In this document: positions 32,506 through 40,654 of the stretch, in pieces
Position numbering within the stretch: position 1 is the first letter of the stretch
Layout of the letters: the number at the start of each line of letters is the position of its first letter
Assembly: GCF_900112165.1 (NCBI RefSeq)
Contig: NZ_FOKY01000001.1
Location: forward strand, 186,001-250,000
DNA: 64,000 nt
Source of the DNA: Brevinema andersonii
GTDB taxonomy: Bacteria; Spirochaetota; Brevinematia; Brevinematales; Brevinemataceae
Direction of reading: 5' to 3'
Made by a program: the position numbers and the translations under genes
Notes under the pieces: generated by a model
Told to the model about the DNA's origin: nothing
Databases searched by the model: none
What the model saw: only the letters and a program-made list of their open reading frames with translations

Positions 32506-33165
32506 CTATTCTTTAGAACAAGAGTCATTATTGAGGCTAAAGAGTAAAGTATCAGGAGACGGATCATTAAAAAAACCTCCTCCCATAACAAACCAATTAA
32601 GTCCTGCCTCTTTAAGAATATGCATATTTTGACGATTAATGCCTCCATCCGCCTCAATAATGAGATTCTCTCCAAAAAATGAACGTGCTTGTTGGATTTT
32701 TTGAAGCGATCTGGGAATGAACTTTTGGAATGAGAACCCAGGTTCTACACTCATCACAAGAAACAAATCAAATTCCCCTGCTAAATCTTTTAATATGTCA
32801 ATAGGTGTATCTGGTTTTAAAGAAACTCCCGCTAATATCCCCTCAGATCTAACTCCACGAAGATATGGTATAATATTTTCTGAAGCTTCGGCATGTATGG
32901 TGAGCACCCGAGGCTTAAGTGCAAGAAATTTTTCATAATGGCCAGGCAAATCAATCATCAAGTGGATATCAGCTTGAATTTCAGGAACCGCTGACATTAC
33001 CTGCTTTACAAATTGTTCACCAAAAGAAATATTGGGAACAAAATGATTATCCATGACATCATAATGAATCATCGTAATACTAGAATTACGAATAAGCTCG
33101 AGCGCAGAAGGAATATCAGCAAAATTTGCAGCAAAAATAGACGGTAAAATATTAATTTGCTCCAT
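32506..33165 (-). CDS. rpe: Ribulose-phosphate 3-epimerase
   Basis: About 219 residues, TIM-barrel epimerase interconverting ribulose-5-P and xylulose-5-P (pentose phosphate pathway). Catalytic and metal residues appear in HYDVMDNHFVPNISFG, DIHLMID, LTIHAEA and IEADGGIN. The phosphate/substrate loop reads MSVEPGFSFQKFIP where M.VNPGFGGQ.FI is usual, a real deviation in a conserved loop. The ATG at 33165 is preferred over the GTG at 33171 because AGGAAG is well spaced only from the ATG. It overlaps the PASTA gene by 14 bp. Last gene of its operon. Confidence 0.93.
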   Translation of the reverse strand: MEQINILPSIFAANFADIPSALELIRNSSITMIHYDVMDNHFVPNISFGEQFVKQVMSAVPEIQADIHLMIDLPGHYEKFLALKPRVLTIHAEASENIIPYLRGVRSEGILAGVSLKPDTPIDILKDLAGEFDLFLVMSVEPGFSFQKFIPRSLQKIQQARSFFGENLIIEADGGINRQNMHILKEAGLNWFVMGGGFFNDPSPDTLLFSLNNDSCSKE

Positions 33166-34279
33166 AATCACGGCTTCCTATAATTTCGTTATTGGCATAA
33201 ATATAAACTTTAGCATTACCATATGCTTTGAACACTTTAATAAGCACTGTGCCTTCAACCCCAGCTCTTTCGTAAATGATATTAGGCCGCCCTAATTCAT
33301 CTTCTACAACAATTTTATAGAATTTAGCTGCTGTTTGAGGGATATCTTGAGGTTCATCAGTGCTTGACTCAGGACGCCCAACTCTCGGAAATCGGTAACG
33401 GAATACATACCAACGTAATTTTTCATATTCACCTTGGTCGTTTGCAAAAAGCCCAACATTAAGAATTACGCTACTGTTCTTAGCAAGAATAGTTCCTGCT
33501 TCAGCATTTTGTTCAAGAACCAGTCCATTATCACTCAACGATGGAACATTCGTACTCACCACAATAGGAATAATACCGTTATAATATAAACGTGACACTA
33601 CATATTCGATAGGCTGCCGGATAAAATCATCCAAAAGATACTGACCTTCTTTAACTTCATCAGTCACGGTGAGAGTTAAAGCTTCGGAACGTGGCAATTT
33701 TGTTCGTGGCTGCGCACTTTGAGCAATCACCATATTAGTATTATGCTCAGATGCTGGTACTATCACTATTTCATATGGAATCCGTTCTGCTTCAAGAATT
33801 TCAATTGCTTGATTTTTCTGCATACTGCTGACATCTGGCACAACATAAAGGTCTTTACCCATGCTGACCACTAATGTCACTTTGCGGCCCTCACGCACAG
33901 AAACTCCATGAGCAGGATACTGTTTAATTACTTGAAACCGATCATCTGCTTCAGTAAAACGCATTTCAAAAGTAGGAACAAGTTTTTGGGCTTGTGCGAG
34001 CCTTACTGCATCAATCATATCCATACGCATCATGGTTGGCACCCGTACTCTTGGCACACTGATATTTAAAACTAAAAGGGATAACAATAAAATAAGCACC
34101 ATTAATGCAGCTGTAACACCAACAATAAAAAACAAAAATCGTACCAATCGCTGATGCTCTACAGGATTTTCGGGCAGCATAGAATCTTGCCATGTTTGAA
34201 ATTTTGTCCATTTTTTGATAAAGTCTTTAACCTGAGAAAAAAATTGTCCAATAAAATTTTTAACCTCATTAAATTTCAT
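33152..34279 (-). CDS. Membrane-anchored PASTA-domain protein without kinase domain
   Basis: 375 residues from the ATG at 34279, which has AAAGGG before it. A short basic cytoplasmic part is followed by one membrane helix at about 45-70 (FLFFIVGVTAALMVLILLLS). Three PASTA repeats then follow in the periplasm, at about 75-140 (VPRVRVPTMMRMD), 143-208 (LYVVPDVSSMQKNQAI) and 212-280 (YLLDDFIRQPIEYVV). A Pro-rich linker and a beta-type C-terminal domain (VIIYERAGVEG-like, VYIYANNEIIGSR) close it. PASTA domains bind peptidoglycan or its precursors, usually on Ser/Thr kinases or PBPs; neither is present here. It sits between fmt and rpe. Confidence 0.9.
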   Translation of the reverse strand: MKFNEVKNFIGQFFSQVKDFIKKWTKFQTWQDSMLPENPVEHQRLVRFLFFIVGVTAALMVLILLLSLLVLNISVPRVRVPTMMRMDMIDAVRLAQAQKLVPTFEMRFTEADDRFQVIKQYPAHGVSVREGRKVTLVVSMGKDLYVVPDVSSMQKNQAIEILEAERIPYEIVIVPASEHNTNMVIAQSAQPRTKLPRSEALTLTVTDEVKEGQYLLDDFIRQPIEYVVSRLYYNGIIPIVVSTNVPSLSDNGLVLEQNAEAGTILAKNSSVILNVGLFANDQGEYEKLRWYVFRYRFPRVGRPESSTDEPQDIPQTAAKFYKIVVEDELGRPNIIYERAGVEGTVLIKVFKAYGNAKVYIYANNEIIGSRDYGAN

Positions 34280-34290
34280 AGTATACCCTT

Positions 34291-35220
34291 TCATTTTAAA
34301 AACATTCTTTCCTTTAATCGCAATCCATTTGCAAAATCAAACCCAGAAACAGATTTTTTTGCAGGAGCTTGGAGAATCTTGAGTAAAATAGCATTTTCAT
34401 ATGTCGCTACGAGTACTCCCCGTCTCCCTATAGACAAAATTTTTCCTTGTTCTTCTTGCGGCCATATAACAGGCTCACAATCAAGTATTTTCACATTGCC
34501 CATTTCAAGAGGCAGATAAATTCCTGGCTTCTGATGAAACGCTCGAAAAGCATTATAAATATCATCAGCACTCATAGAAAAATATACAGCTCCGTCTTCT
34601 TTATGAATGAGCTTTGTATAAGTCGAGGATTGATGATCTTGAGGTGTACGATTGTAACTCTTTTTGTTGATATCCCTTAACACTTTTGATAATAATTCAG
34701 CACCATCTTTTGCTAGTTTTTCTTCTAGGATCTCATAATTATCCTGAGGTAGAATTGCCACTCTGCTTTGAGCAATAATATCACCTTCATCCATCCCTTC
34801 CGCAAGAAACTGCACAGTGTTGCCCGTGAAAGCACTCCCTTGCCACAAAGCATATTGAATAGGCGAAGGGCCACGCAGTTCAGGAAGCAATGATGCATGC
34901 AGATTAATAAATTTATAATCTACCAATTCAAGCAGCTCAACCGGAATCAAACGACCGTAAGAAACAATAACATGAAAATCTGGATTAAAATCAAGGAGCT
35001 GTTTCTGAAACTCCAAATTATTTTTCAATTTCTGGGGTTGTAGCACAGGAATATCATATTTCAAAGCCAACTCTTTCACAGGATTCAAGCGCAATTGTTT
35101 GAGTCCCCGACCTACAAATGTATTCGGTGCAGTAACTAACGCTTTAATAGAAAATTGTTCGATCAGTATCTGAAATGGTTTCAATGAAAAGTGACTGTTG
35201 CCCCAAAAAATTATTTTCAT
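34291..35220 (-). CDS. fmt: Methionyl-tRNA formyltransferase
   Basis: 309 residues. Formylates Met-tRNAfMet using 10-formyl-THF. The catalytic block INLHASLLPELRGPSPIQYALWQG contains the conserved His and the SLLP motif; VSYGRLIP and AEGMDEGDIIAQS are further family blocks. Two bases separate it from def (stop of def at 35223), the common def-fmt arrangement, inside the fliO-mnmA-def-fmt-PASTA-rpe operon. Confidence 0.96.
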   Translation of the reverse strand: MKIIFWGNSHFSLKPFQILIEQFSIKALVTAPNTFVGRGLKQLRLNPVKELALKYDIPVLQPQKLKNNLEFQKQLLDFNPDFHVIVSYGRLIPVELLELVDYKFINLHASLLPELRGPSPIQYALWQGSAFTGNTVQFLAEGMDEGDIIAQSRVAILPQDNYEILEEKLAKDGAELLSKVLRDINKKSYNRTPQDHQSSTYTKLIHKEDGAVYFSMSADDIYNAFRAFHQKPGIYLPLEMGNVKILDCEPVIWPQEEQGKILSIGRRGVLVATYENAILLKILQAPAKKSVSGFDFANGLRLKERMFLK

Positions 35221-35222
35221 TA

Positions 35223-35768
35223 CTACTCCAAAATGTTAGGAAGTTGTTTTTTATTAGTTTCAAGGTATGATCGGATTAACATTTCATTTTCGATCCTATC
35301 TCGTTCCAGAAAATAATCAATAAAAAGCTTGCCATGTAAATGGTCATATTCATGCTGCAAACAACGCGCAAATAATCCCTTAGCATCTATTATCCGTTCG
35401 GCTCCGGAAGGGATTAATCCACGCATTTTTACTTTGAAAGGCCTGCATACATCACCCCTAACTCCAGGAAACGATAAACATCCTTCATTATCAGTATCTG
35501 TCTGTTTGGACACAGAAATAATTTTTGGATTGATAAAAACTACTTTATGAGTTAAATGTTTTCGGTCATTTAGAATTGAAAGATCAGCAATAAAGATCTG
35601 CTTGTTAACTCCAATTTGAGGTGCTGCCAAACCAAGACCTTGTACGCTAGCCAACGTATCCTTTAAATCCTGCACCACATCAAGAATTTCATTATCAATT
35701 TTGAGCACTTCTTGAGCAGGTTCACGTAAAACTGGATGCCCATAAGTAACAATTTCCCTAACAGCCAT
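35223..35768 (-). CDS. def: Peptide deformylase
   Basis: 182 residues from the ATG at 35768 (MAVREIVTYGHPVLREPA). The start overlaps the end of mnmA by 11 bp; the longer in-frame start at 35858 would add unrelated residues encoded within mnmA. The three family motifs are GLAAPQIG, EGCLSFPG (metal Cys) and QHEYDHLHG (HExxH). Removes the N-formyl group from nascent proteins, the partner reaction of fmt next door. Confidence 0.96.
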   Translation of the reverse strand: MAVREIVTYGHPVLREPAQEVLKIDNEILDVVQDLKDTLASVQGLGLAAPQIGVNKQIFIADLSILNDRKHLTHKVVFINPKIISVSKQTDTDNEGCLSFPGVRGDVCRPFKVKMRGLIPSGAERIIDAKGLFARCLQHEYDHLHGKLFIDYFLERDRIENEMLIRSYLETNKKQLPNILE

Positions 35769-36822
35769 TTTCTTCTGCCAAAACAACTTTTTTGATTTTT
35801 CCACCTGCATAAACATGATCATCACGATAAAACACCGCATATTGGCCTGGTGAAACAATCTCTTGCGGCGTATCTAAGAAAACTTTCCATTCGTCGTCAG
35901 AGATACGATTCACAACTCCTGGAACCCTTGTAGAGCGGTATCTTGTTTGAATCAGCCACGGACCATCTTTGAATTTACGAGAAAAAATATTCATACCAGA
36001 GACAGTAAATTCCCTACTAGAAGGCTTTTCACCCAAAACAATAATATTTTTTTTGGCATCAATGGAACGGATAAATATTTTTTTTCCCACAGAAACACCT
36101 AATCCACGCCTCTGACCCAATGAATAAAATGCTACTCCATCATGTCGTGCTACAGGTTTTTCATTAATCAACATCGTACCTTCATTAGTATCAACACCTT
36201 CAGTGCGCAGATAATCTCGATAGTTATCAGGCACAAAACAAATATCTTGACTTTCTTGTTTATCGCTTCTTATCGGGATGCCTGCTTGTGCTACAATCTG
36301 ACGTACTTCAGATTTTTTCATATCAGCTAGTGGAAATTTCAAAAATTCCAACACATCAGGCTGTATCATTGCTAAAAAATAACTTTGATCTTTTTCTACA
36401 TCACGGCCTGTACGAAACAAATATTCGCCATCCACATTGTCAATGCCGCAGTAATGCCCCATAGCAACAAAATCAGCACCTTCACCCAATGCATATTCAA
36501 CAAGTGCTCCGAATTTAATATGCCGATTGCACAGCATACACGGATTGGGGGTTTCACCATTAATATAACTTTGTACAAAAGGATTTCGAACCTTGGCTTT
36601 GAACAATTCCTTAAGGTCCAAGATTTTATGTTCAATTTCTAATGCAGCACAGACATTTTTAGCTGACTGTATCTCATCAACAGAACAGCACTTACGTGAT
36701 CCAGTTTCGCCAAGACCAACAAAAGTCAACCCAATAACTTGATAACCTTGATCTACAAGTAATTTGACAGTTGCCGAGCTATCAATACCGCCACTCATCC
36801 CTACAAATACTGTTTTTTTCAT
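35758..36822 (-). CDS. mnmA: tRNA-specific 2-thiouridylase MnmA
   Basis: 354 residues. Makes s2U34 in tRNA Lys/Glu/Gln. The N-terminal PP-loop is FVGMSGGIDSSATVKLL. The catalytic Cys pair is in NPCMLCNRHIKF and SQDICFV. SLGQRRGLGV and the C-terminal beta-barrel (ARYRST-type) complete the family pattern. The segment SRKCCSVDEIQSAK, between the PP-loop and the first catalytic Cys, is a typical variant. It lies 9 bp after fliO. Confidence 0.95.
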   Translation of the reverse strand: MKKTVFVGMSGGIDSSATVKLLVDQGYQVIGLTFVGLGETGSRKCCSVDEIQSAKNVCAALEIEHKILDLKELFKAKVRNPFVQSYINGETPNPCMLCNRHIKFGALVEYALGEGADFVAMGHYCGIDNVDGEYLFRTGRDVEKDQSYFLAMIQPDVLEFLKFPLADMKKSEVRQIVAQAGIPIRSDKQESQDICFVPDNYRDYLRTEGVDTNEGTMLINEKPVARHDGVAFYSLGQRRGLGVSVGKKIFIRSIDAKKNIIVLGEKPSSREFTVSGMNIFSRKFKDGPWLIQTRYRSTRVPGVVNRISDDEWKVFLDTPQEIVSPGQYAVFYRDDHVYAGGKIKKVVLAEENGC

Positions 36823-36831
36823 ACTTTTATA

Positions 36832-37398
36832 TTACATTTTTCGAAGCTTATCTATTTTTTCACGCAGAAATTCTAATGCTTTTTTGGGAACACCGTCCGG
36901 CATTTTTTCAAGAAGATCAACAAATTTCGTATCATGAGCTAGTGTATTTTCGCGATTCAGCTCAATAAAATCAATTGTTTCGCGATCGGAAATTTTATCC
37001 AGCATACGCAGCCCGTCTGTTCCCAACGATAAAAAATAATAAGACTGATAAAGTTTTGCAATAACAAAATAATTGCCAAGACCCGCAGGAATCGTAGCTA
37101 GAACTTCTATGGAATTATTCATACGCGATATCGTAGGTTGGCTGTCTTTAAAGAAAAATCGAATAATAAGCCATGTCACAAATCCAAGAACAACCGTAAT
37201 AAAAACAATCCTAAATAATATCAAAGCCGTATTTTCATTTTTTTGTTCTTCAAGAACAGCATCTTCACCTTCGTAAAATGCATCTAAGAATCCTGTATTT
37301 GATTCATTAGATGGCTCCAAAGTAGAAGCATTTGTAGAAATATCTTGAGCATACATAGAAACCGAAAAGAAAATCATTATCCCAAAAAGTATTTTCAT
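36832..37398 (-). CDS. fliO: Flagellar biosynthesis protein FliO
   Basis: 188 residues. A signal peptide (MKILFGIMIFFSVSMYAQ) is followed by a periplasmic acidic stretch, a membrane helix at about 60-82 (LILFRIVFITVVLGFVTWLI), and the FliO cytoplasmic domain (IEVLATIPAGLGNYFVIAKL, then YYFLSLGTDGLRML). FliO helps assemble the FliP/FliQ/FliR export gate of the flagellar type III apparatus. The cleavable-looking leader is common in spirochaete FliO. Here it heads a translation/tRNA operon, not a flagellar one. The predicted transcription start coincides with the ATG and no ribosome site is visible, so translation is probably leaderless. Confidence 0.85.
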   Translation of the reverse strand: MKILFGIMIFFSVSMYAQDISTNASTLEPSNESNTGFLDAFYEGEDAVLEEQKNENTALILFRIVFITVVLGFVTWLIIRFFFKDSQPTISRMNNSIEVLATIPAGLGNYFVIAKLYQSYYFLSLGTDGLRMLDKISDRETIDFIELNRENTLAHDTKFVDLLEKMPDGVPKKALEFLREKIDKLRKM

Positions 37399-37404
37399 TT
37401 TTAT

Positions 37405-37433
37405 ATTTTATGCGAAAAAGAACAAAATGTCAA
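37405..37433 (-). promoter_or_regulatory. Promoter of the fliO-mnmA-def-fmt-PASTA-rpe operon, leaderless
   Basis: On the minus strand TTGACA (37433-37428), a 17-bp spacer and TAAAAT (37410-37405). Only six bases (ATAAAA) separate the -10 hexamer from the fliO ATG at 37398, so +1 falls on or beside the A of ATG. Confidence 0.8.
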
Positions 37434-37467
37434 AATAAAAAATCCCTCTCCATAACAAGAGAGGGAC
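37434..37467 (-). terminator. Terminator of the NSS transporter operon
   Basis: 8-bp stem TCCCTCTC/GAGAGGGA with an 8-nt loop, followed on the minus strand by a T-rich run. It lies just after the small-subunit stop at 37473 and directly abuts the fliO promoter. Confidence 0.8.
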
Positions 37468-37472
37468 AAAAA

Positions 37473-37652
37473 CTATTTTTTATTCTCAAGAATTTTTTTA
37501 AAACAAATAATGTTCCAAATGATAATCGCTGCCCACGAGAAAATCATAAAAAACAAGCCACCAGGAGTTAATACATATTGTTTATCAGTATCCTGAGAAA
37601 AAATAAAATTGGGCAATAAAAAAATCAATCCTAATATTGTTGTTTTAATCAT
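37473..37652 (-). CDS. 59-residue small subunit of the NSS transporter (MetS-like)
   Basis: The ATG lies inside the last codons of the transporter gene (8-bp overlap ATGATTAA), giving translational coupling. The protein has an N-terminal hydrophobic leader-like stretch (TILGLIFLLPNFIFSQ), then the conserved-looking turn YVLTPGGLFFM and a single membrane helix (IFSWAAIIIWNIICF), ending in Lys-rich KKILENKK. In Corynebacterium the NSS-family transporter MetP needs a small membrane subunit MetS encoded directly downstream. Size, topology and position match that pattern. A terminator follows. Confidence 0.8.
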   Translation of the reverse strand: MIKTTILGLIFLLPNFIFSQDTDKQYVLTPGGLFFMIFSWAAIIIWNIICFKKILENKK

Positions 37653-39195
37653 GTAGGGAATCCTCCACTTTTATCAACAATTTTTCATCATGATTATGCT
37701 TTCTCCAAGCGTAAGCAATAAGAAAATTCACAGCTACCGCAATAGTTAAAAGAATAACTCGTGTAATAAAAATGGAAGGACGTGCTTCAAGAGAATAATT
37801 AGTCATGAGGAAATATTTGGGTCCGTTGGAAATAACCCATGCAATTAAAATAACACATAAAAATACCGGCGTCACATACTTAAGCACAAAACAGTATGCA
37901 ACGGGAATTTTAATATGCGCACCTTTGTGAAGTTCGAGCCAGCCCTTTTTGTAATCAATGTGCGTAGCATACATCACAGACTCAATTGCCCCAAACAGAA
38001 GTAAAAACAAATTTCCGCCCCAAAAATCAAGTTCATCCAGCGTACTGAGACTGGAATCCAACGCCACATAAGTACCCATCACAAGCGACATTAATCCTAA
38101 TCCTATCAAAGTATGAGAAGATTTCCACTTAAGTTCTTCCGTGCAGAAGCTCATCAAAGGTTGATACATCGACAAGCTAGACGTAATTCCAGCAAAAAAC
38201 AATAGAAAAAACCAGACAATAGAAAAAAGTTGCGCAAACGGAAGCTGCGTAAGCATTGCAGGCATAGTTATAAGACTAAGATGAAATGTACCGCTTTTGG
38301 CGATATCGCTAAGAGCCGAAGCACCAAGAACAGATGCAGCCATTGGGATAATAATCATCCCTCCCAAAATAACTTCAGCAAATTCGTTAGTTGCATTAGC
38401 TGCAAGCGATGACAAAGCAATGTCTTTATCGCGTTTCAAATAAGATGCATAATTAATAAGGCATCCCATTCCTATACTGAGCGTAAAGAAAATTTGACCA
38501 GAAGCAGCAAGCCAGACTTGAGGATCAGCAAGCTTTGAAAAATCAGGATTCCACATAAAAGCAATCCCTTGTTCCATTCCGGGAAGAGTCAAGGCACGAA
38601 TTAACAGAATAATTCCAAGAATCAAAAGCAGAGGCATCAGGATTTTTGCAAGCCGTTCGATGCCTTTACAAACTCCCATCGCAATAACACCTGCATTAAG
38701 CGCAATTGTAATAACAAAGAAAATCAGAGCTGCTGGAAAACCCAAAATACGGATGTTAAAATTGAGGTAATCACTGAAAAACTGACCAGATTGGCCGCCT
38801 TTTGCCAGTGTTACAAGATCTCCAGTAATCGAAAACCATGCATACCCTAAAAGGATAGATTCTAAATAAAAATAATAAAACGAAATAAACATGATAGCTA
38901 GCAAACTGACAGAACTTAGATATTTAGCCCAAGGTTTGCGGAAAAGGATGTTGAAAACACCCGGGGACGTACCGTGGCCGTGAGCACCACCGTAACGACC
39001 CATGGTCCATTCGAGCCATGAAATAGGAATACCAATAACAAGTAGAGCAATAAAATAAGGAATGAGAAATGCTCCCCCACCATTTTGTGCAAGCTGTCCA
39101 GGAAACCGCAAGAAGTTACCCAACCCTACGGCAGAACCCGCAACAGCTAAGATGACACCTATTGACGATGCCCATGATTCACGTTGCTGTGACAT
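37645..39195 (-). CDS. Sodium-dependent amino-acid transporter, NSS (neurotransmitter:sodium symporter) family
   Basis: 516 residues with about 12 membrane segments. The first-helix signature AVGLGNFLRFPGQLAQNGGG and PISWLEWTMGRYGG are diagnostic of NSS proteins such as LeuT/MetP and supply Na+ and substrate ligands. FFTLSIGMGCLINYASYLKR marks TM6-7. It imports an amino acid with Na+; the exact substrate is unknown. GGGGCAG precedes the ATG. Operon with the 59-residue small protein. Confidence 0.92.
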   Translation of the reverse strand: MSQQRESWASSIGVILAVAGSAVGLGNFLRFPGQLAQNGGGAFLIPYFIALLVIGIPISWLEWTMGRYGGAHGHGTSPGVFNILFRKPWAKYLSSVSLLAIMFISFYYFYLESILLGYAWFSITGDLVTLAKGGQSGQFFSDYLNFNIRILGFPAALIFFVITIALNAGVIAMGVCKGIERLAKILMPLLLILGIILLIRALTLPGMEQGIAFMWNPDFSKLADPQVWLAASGQIFFTLSIGMGCLINYASYLKRDKDIALSSLAANATNEFAEVILGGMIIIPMAASVLGASALSDIAKSGTFHLSLITMPAMLTQLPFAQLFSIVWFFLLFFAGITSSLSMYQPLMSFCTEELKWKSSHTLIGLGLMSLVMGTYVALDSSLSTLDELDFWGGNLFLLLFGAIESVMYATHIDYKKGWLELHKGAHIKIPVAYCFVLKYVTPVFLCVILIAWVISNGPKYFLMTNYSLEARPSIFITRVILLTIAVAVNFLIAYAWRKHNHDEKLLIKVEDSLHD

Positions 39196-39291
39196 ATACT
39201 GCCCCTTTTTGAAAATTCTTACACACGTAAGTAAAATATTATAAAGGAAAGATCAAGAATTTGCAAGAAAAAGCAATATTTTCACAAGAAA

Positions 39292-40548
39292 TCAGAACAT
39301 CCAGCCGAATTTCAAGCCCAAATACGGATAAATAGATGGCAAACCAAGCTTGTTAGACCAGCCTGAGCTGTTTTTCCATTGAGGTTTGATACTTTGTGAG
39401 GAAACCAACATCGCACCATAAGACAAAGGATACCATTGCGCTCCTAGATCAAAACCAAGAAACAAATTACTTCCTAGTCGCTTCATAAAGCTCATGCCGA
39501 AATTCAATCCAAACCGAAACCCTGCACCTTGCATAGAAGGTGTATCAGCTGTTACACCGTCAAGAACCAAAGGATTATACATAACTCCCAGCCTAAGATA
39601 GGGCACAAATTCCCAACTGCGGTAGATAACCCTGTAGCCAATTCCCGTAAACACAAACGTCCCAAGCATGCCGTCGACGTTAATGCCGAAAACTGTTGTT
39701 GATACGAGTTGATAGGGAAGAAGTCGTTCGTATTCGCCATTGAAGATTAAGCCGGCTGGCCAGACTCCGAAACCTCTCCACAAACTCTCTCCATCGCGGG
39801 CCTGAAGCGGCATCGTACCGCCAGCAACTGCCGTTGCAGCCAGAGTAAACGAAAAACGATTCCGTTGCGGAGGTTTTCTGAGGATTGTATCACCGGTTTT
39901 TACAGATTTAGCTAAATCTTTTGCTTCAATTGTTGTGGAAATATTGGAACCATTCGTCAATACAGAGACTTTTTGAATGATCGCGAAGGATTCGGTGAGA
40001 CCTTCACGAGCTTGAGCATAACGAACTGTAATCTCATCTCCTTTCTTGAGCCCGTAAAAATCGCCCATCGGAAAAGAAAACCTTTCCACAGAAACTTCAG
40101 CCACAACAGGATCAGATGTGATTTTCCATGGAAAAAGGAGGCACAAAAGCCGGTAAAGTTCTGCAATCAGAATTGCGAAATTTTCTTTAGGGACGGTCAG
40201 TTCCGTCGAACTTATTACCCCATCCGAAAGCCGTAGCACTGTTACGGAAAAACGATAAACACGTTCCGCATAAGACTCATTAAGCACGCTGATTTTCAAT
40301 GCATATCCGATATCTTTAGCAAAAGGAGAATTAGTTTGGGTGACACCCTTGAGGTCGATATCCTGACGCGCATCGAAAATTTTAATCCCTTCAGCCCTAA
40401 GACCGCTGACAATTTTCCGAACATCAGCTTCGATAGGCACGCGGTTTGAGACAACAAGTGCCGTACCTAGTTTCTCATCGGGCATGCAGAATCTCTGGCC
40501 AAAACTCAACCCCGGCATAAAAATTAAAAACCACAGATATTTTTTCAT
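39292..40548 (-). CDS. Exported protein with C-terminal outer-membrane beta-barrel
   Basis: 418 residues from the ATG at 40548, which follows GGAGAC; in-frame starts further upstream lack a signal peptide. MKKYLWFLIFMPGLSFG is a signal peptide. Residues about 20-240 are a soluble part (VPIEADVRKIVSGLRAEGIKI; FSFPMGDFYGLKKGDEITV) reminiscent of a flagellar P/L-ring or LPS-type periplasmic module. The last 180 residues alternate like a beta barrel and end YLGLKFGWMF with a terminal Phe. Family not recognised. Confidence 0.75.
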   Translation of the reverse strand: MKKYLWFLIFMPGLSFGQRFCMPDEKLGTALVVSNRVPIEADVRKIVSGLRAEGIKIFDARQDIDLKGVTQTNSPFAKDIGYALKISVLNESYAERVYRFSVTVLRLSDGVISSTELTVPKENFAILIAELYRLLCLLFPWKITSDPVVAEVSVERFSFPMGDFYGLKKGDEITVRYAQAREGLTESFAIIQKVSVLTNGSNISTTIEAKDLAKSVKTGDTILRKPPQRNRFSFTLAATAVAGGTMPLQARDGESLWRGFGVWPAGLIFNGEYERLLPYQLVSTTVFGINVDGMLGTFVFTGIGYRVIYRSWEFVPYLRLGVMYNPLVLDGVTADTPSMQGAGFRFGLNFGMSFMKRLGSNLFLGFDLGAQWYPLSYGAMLVSSQSIKPQWKNSSGWSNKLGLPSIYPYLGLKFGWMF

Positions 40549-40608
40549 AAAGTCTCCACATACCCGACATTGTAACATTTTTTTAAAATTAAGAAAAGTT
40601 TCGATAAT

Positions 40609-40637
40609 TTGCAATTTCAAAGCAGATAAGTTATGCT
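40609..40637 (+). promoter_or_regulatory. Candidate promoter of the coiled-coil protein gene
   Basis: TTGCAA (40609-40614), a 17-bp spacer and TATGCT (40632-40637). It leaves only about 18 bases before the ATG, which is preceded by a strong AAGGGGGA. Confidence 0.5.
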
Positions 40638-40654
40638 AAAGCAAGGGGGAATGG

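Noticed and set aside
35223-35858. Longer def start at 35858
   Set aside because: The extra 30 residues derive from mnmA sequence in another frame, and family proteins begin at the MAVREIV-type start.
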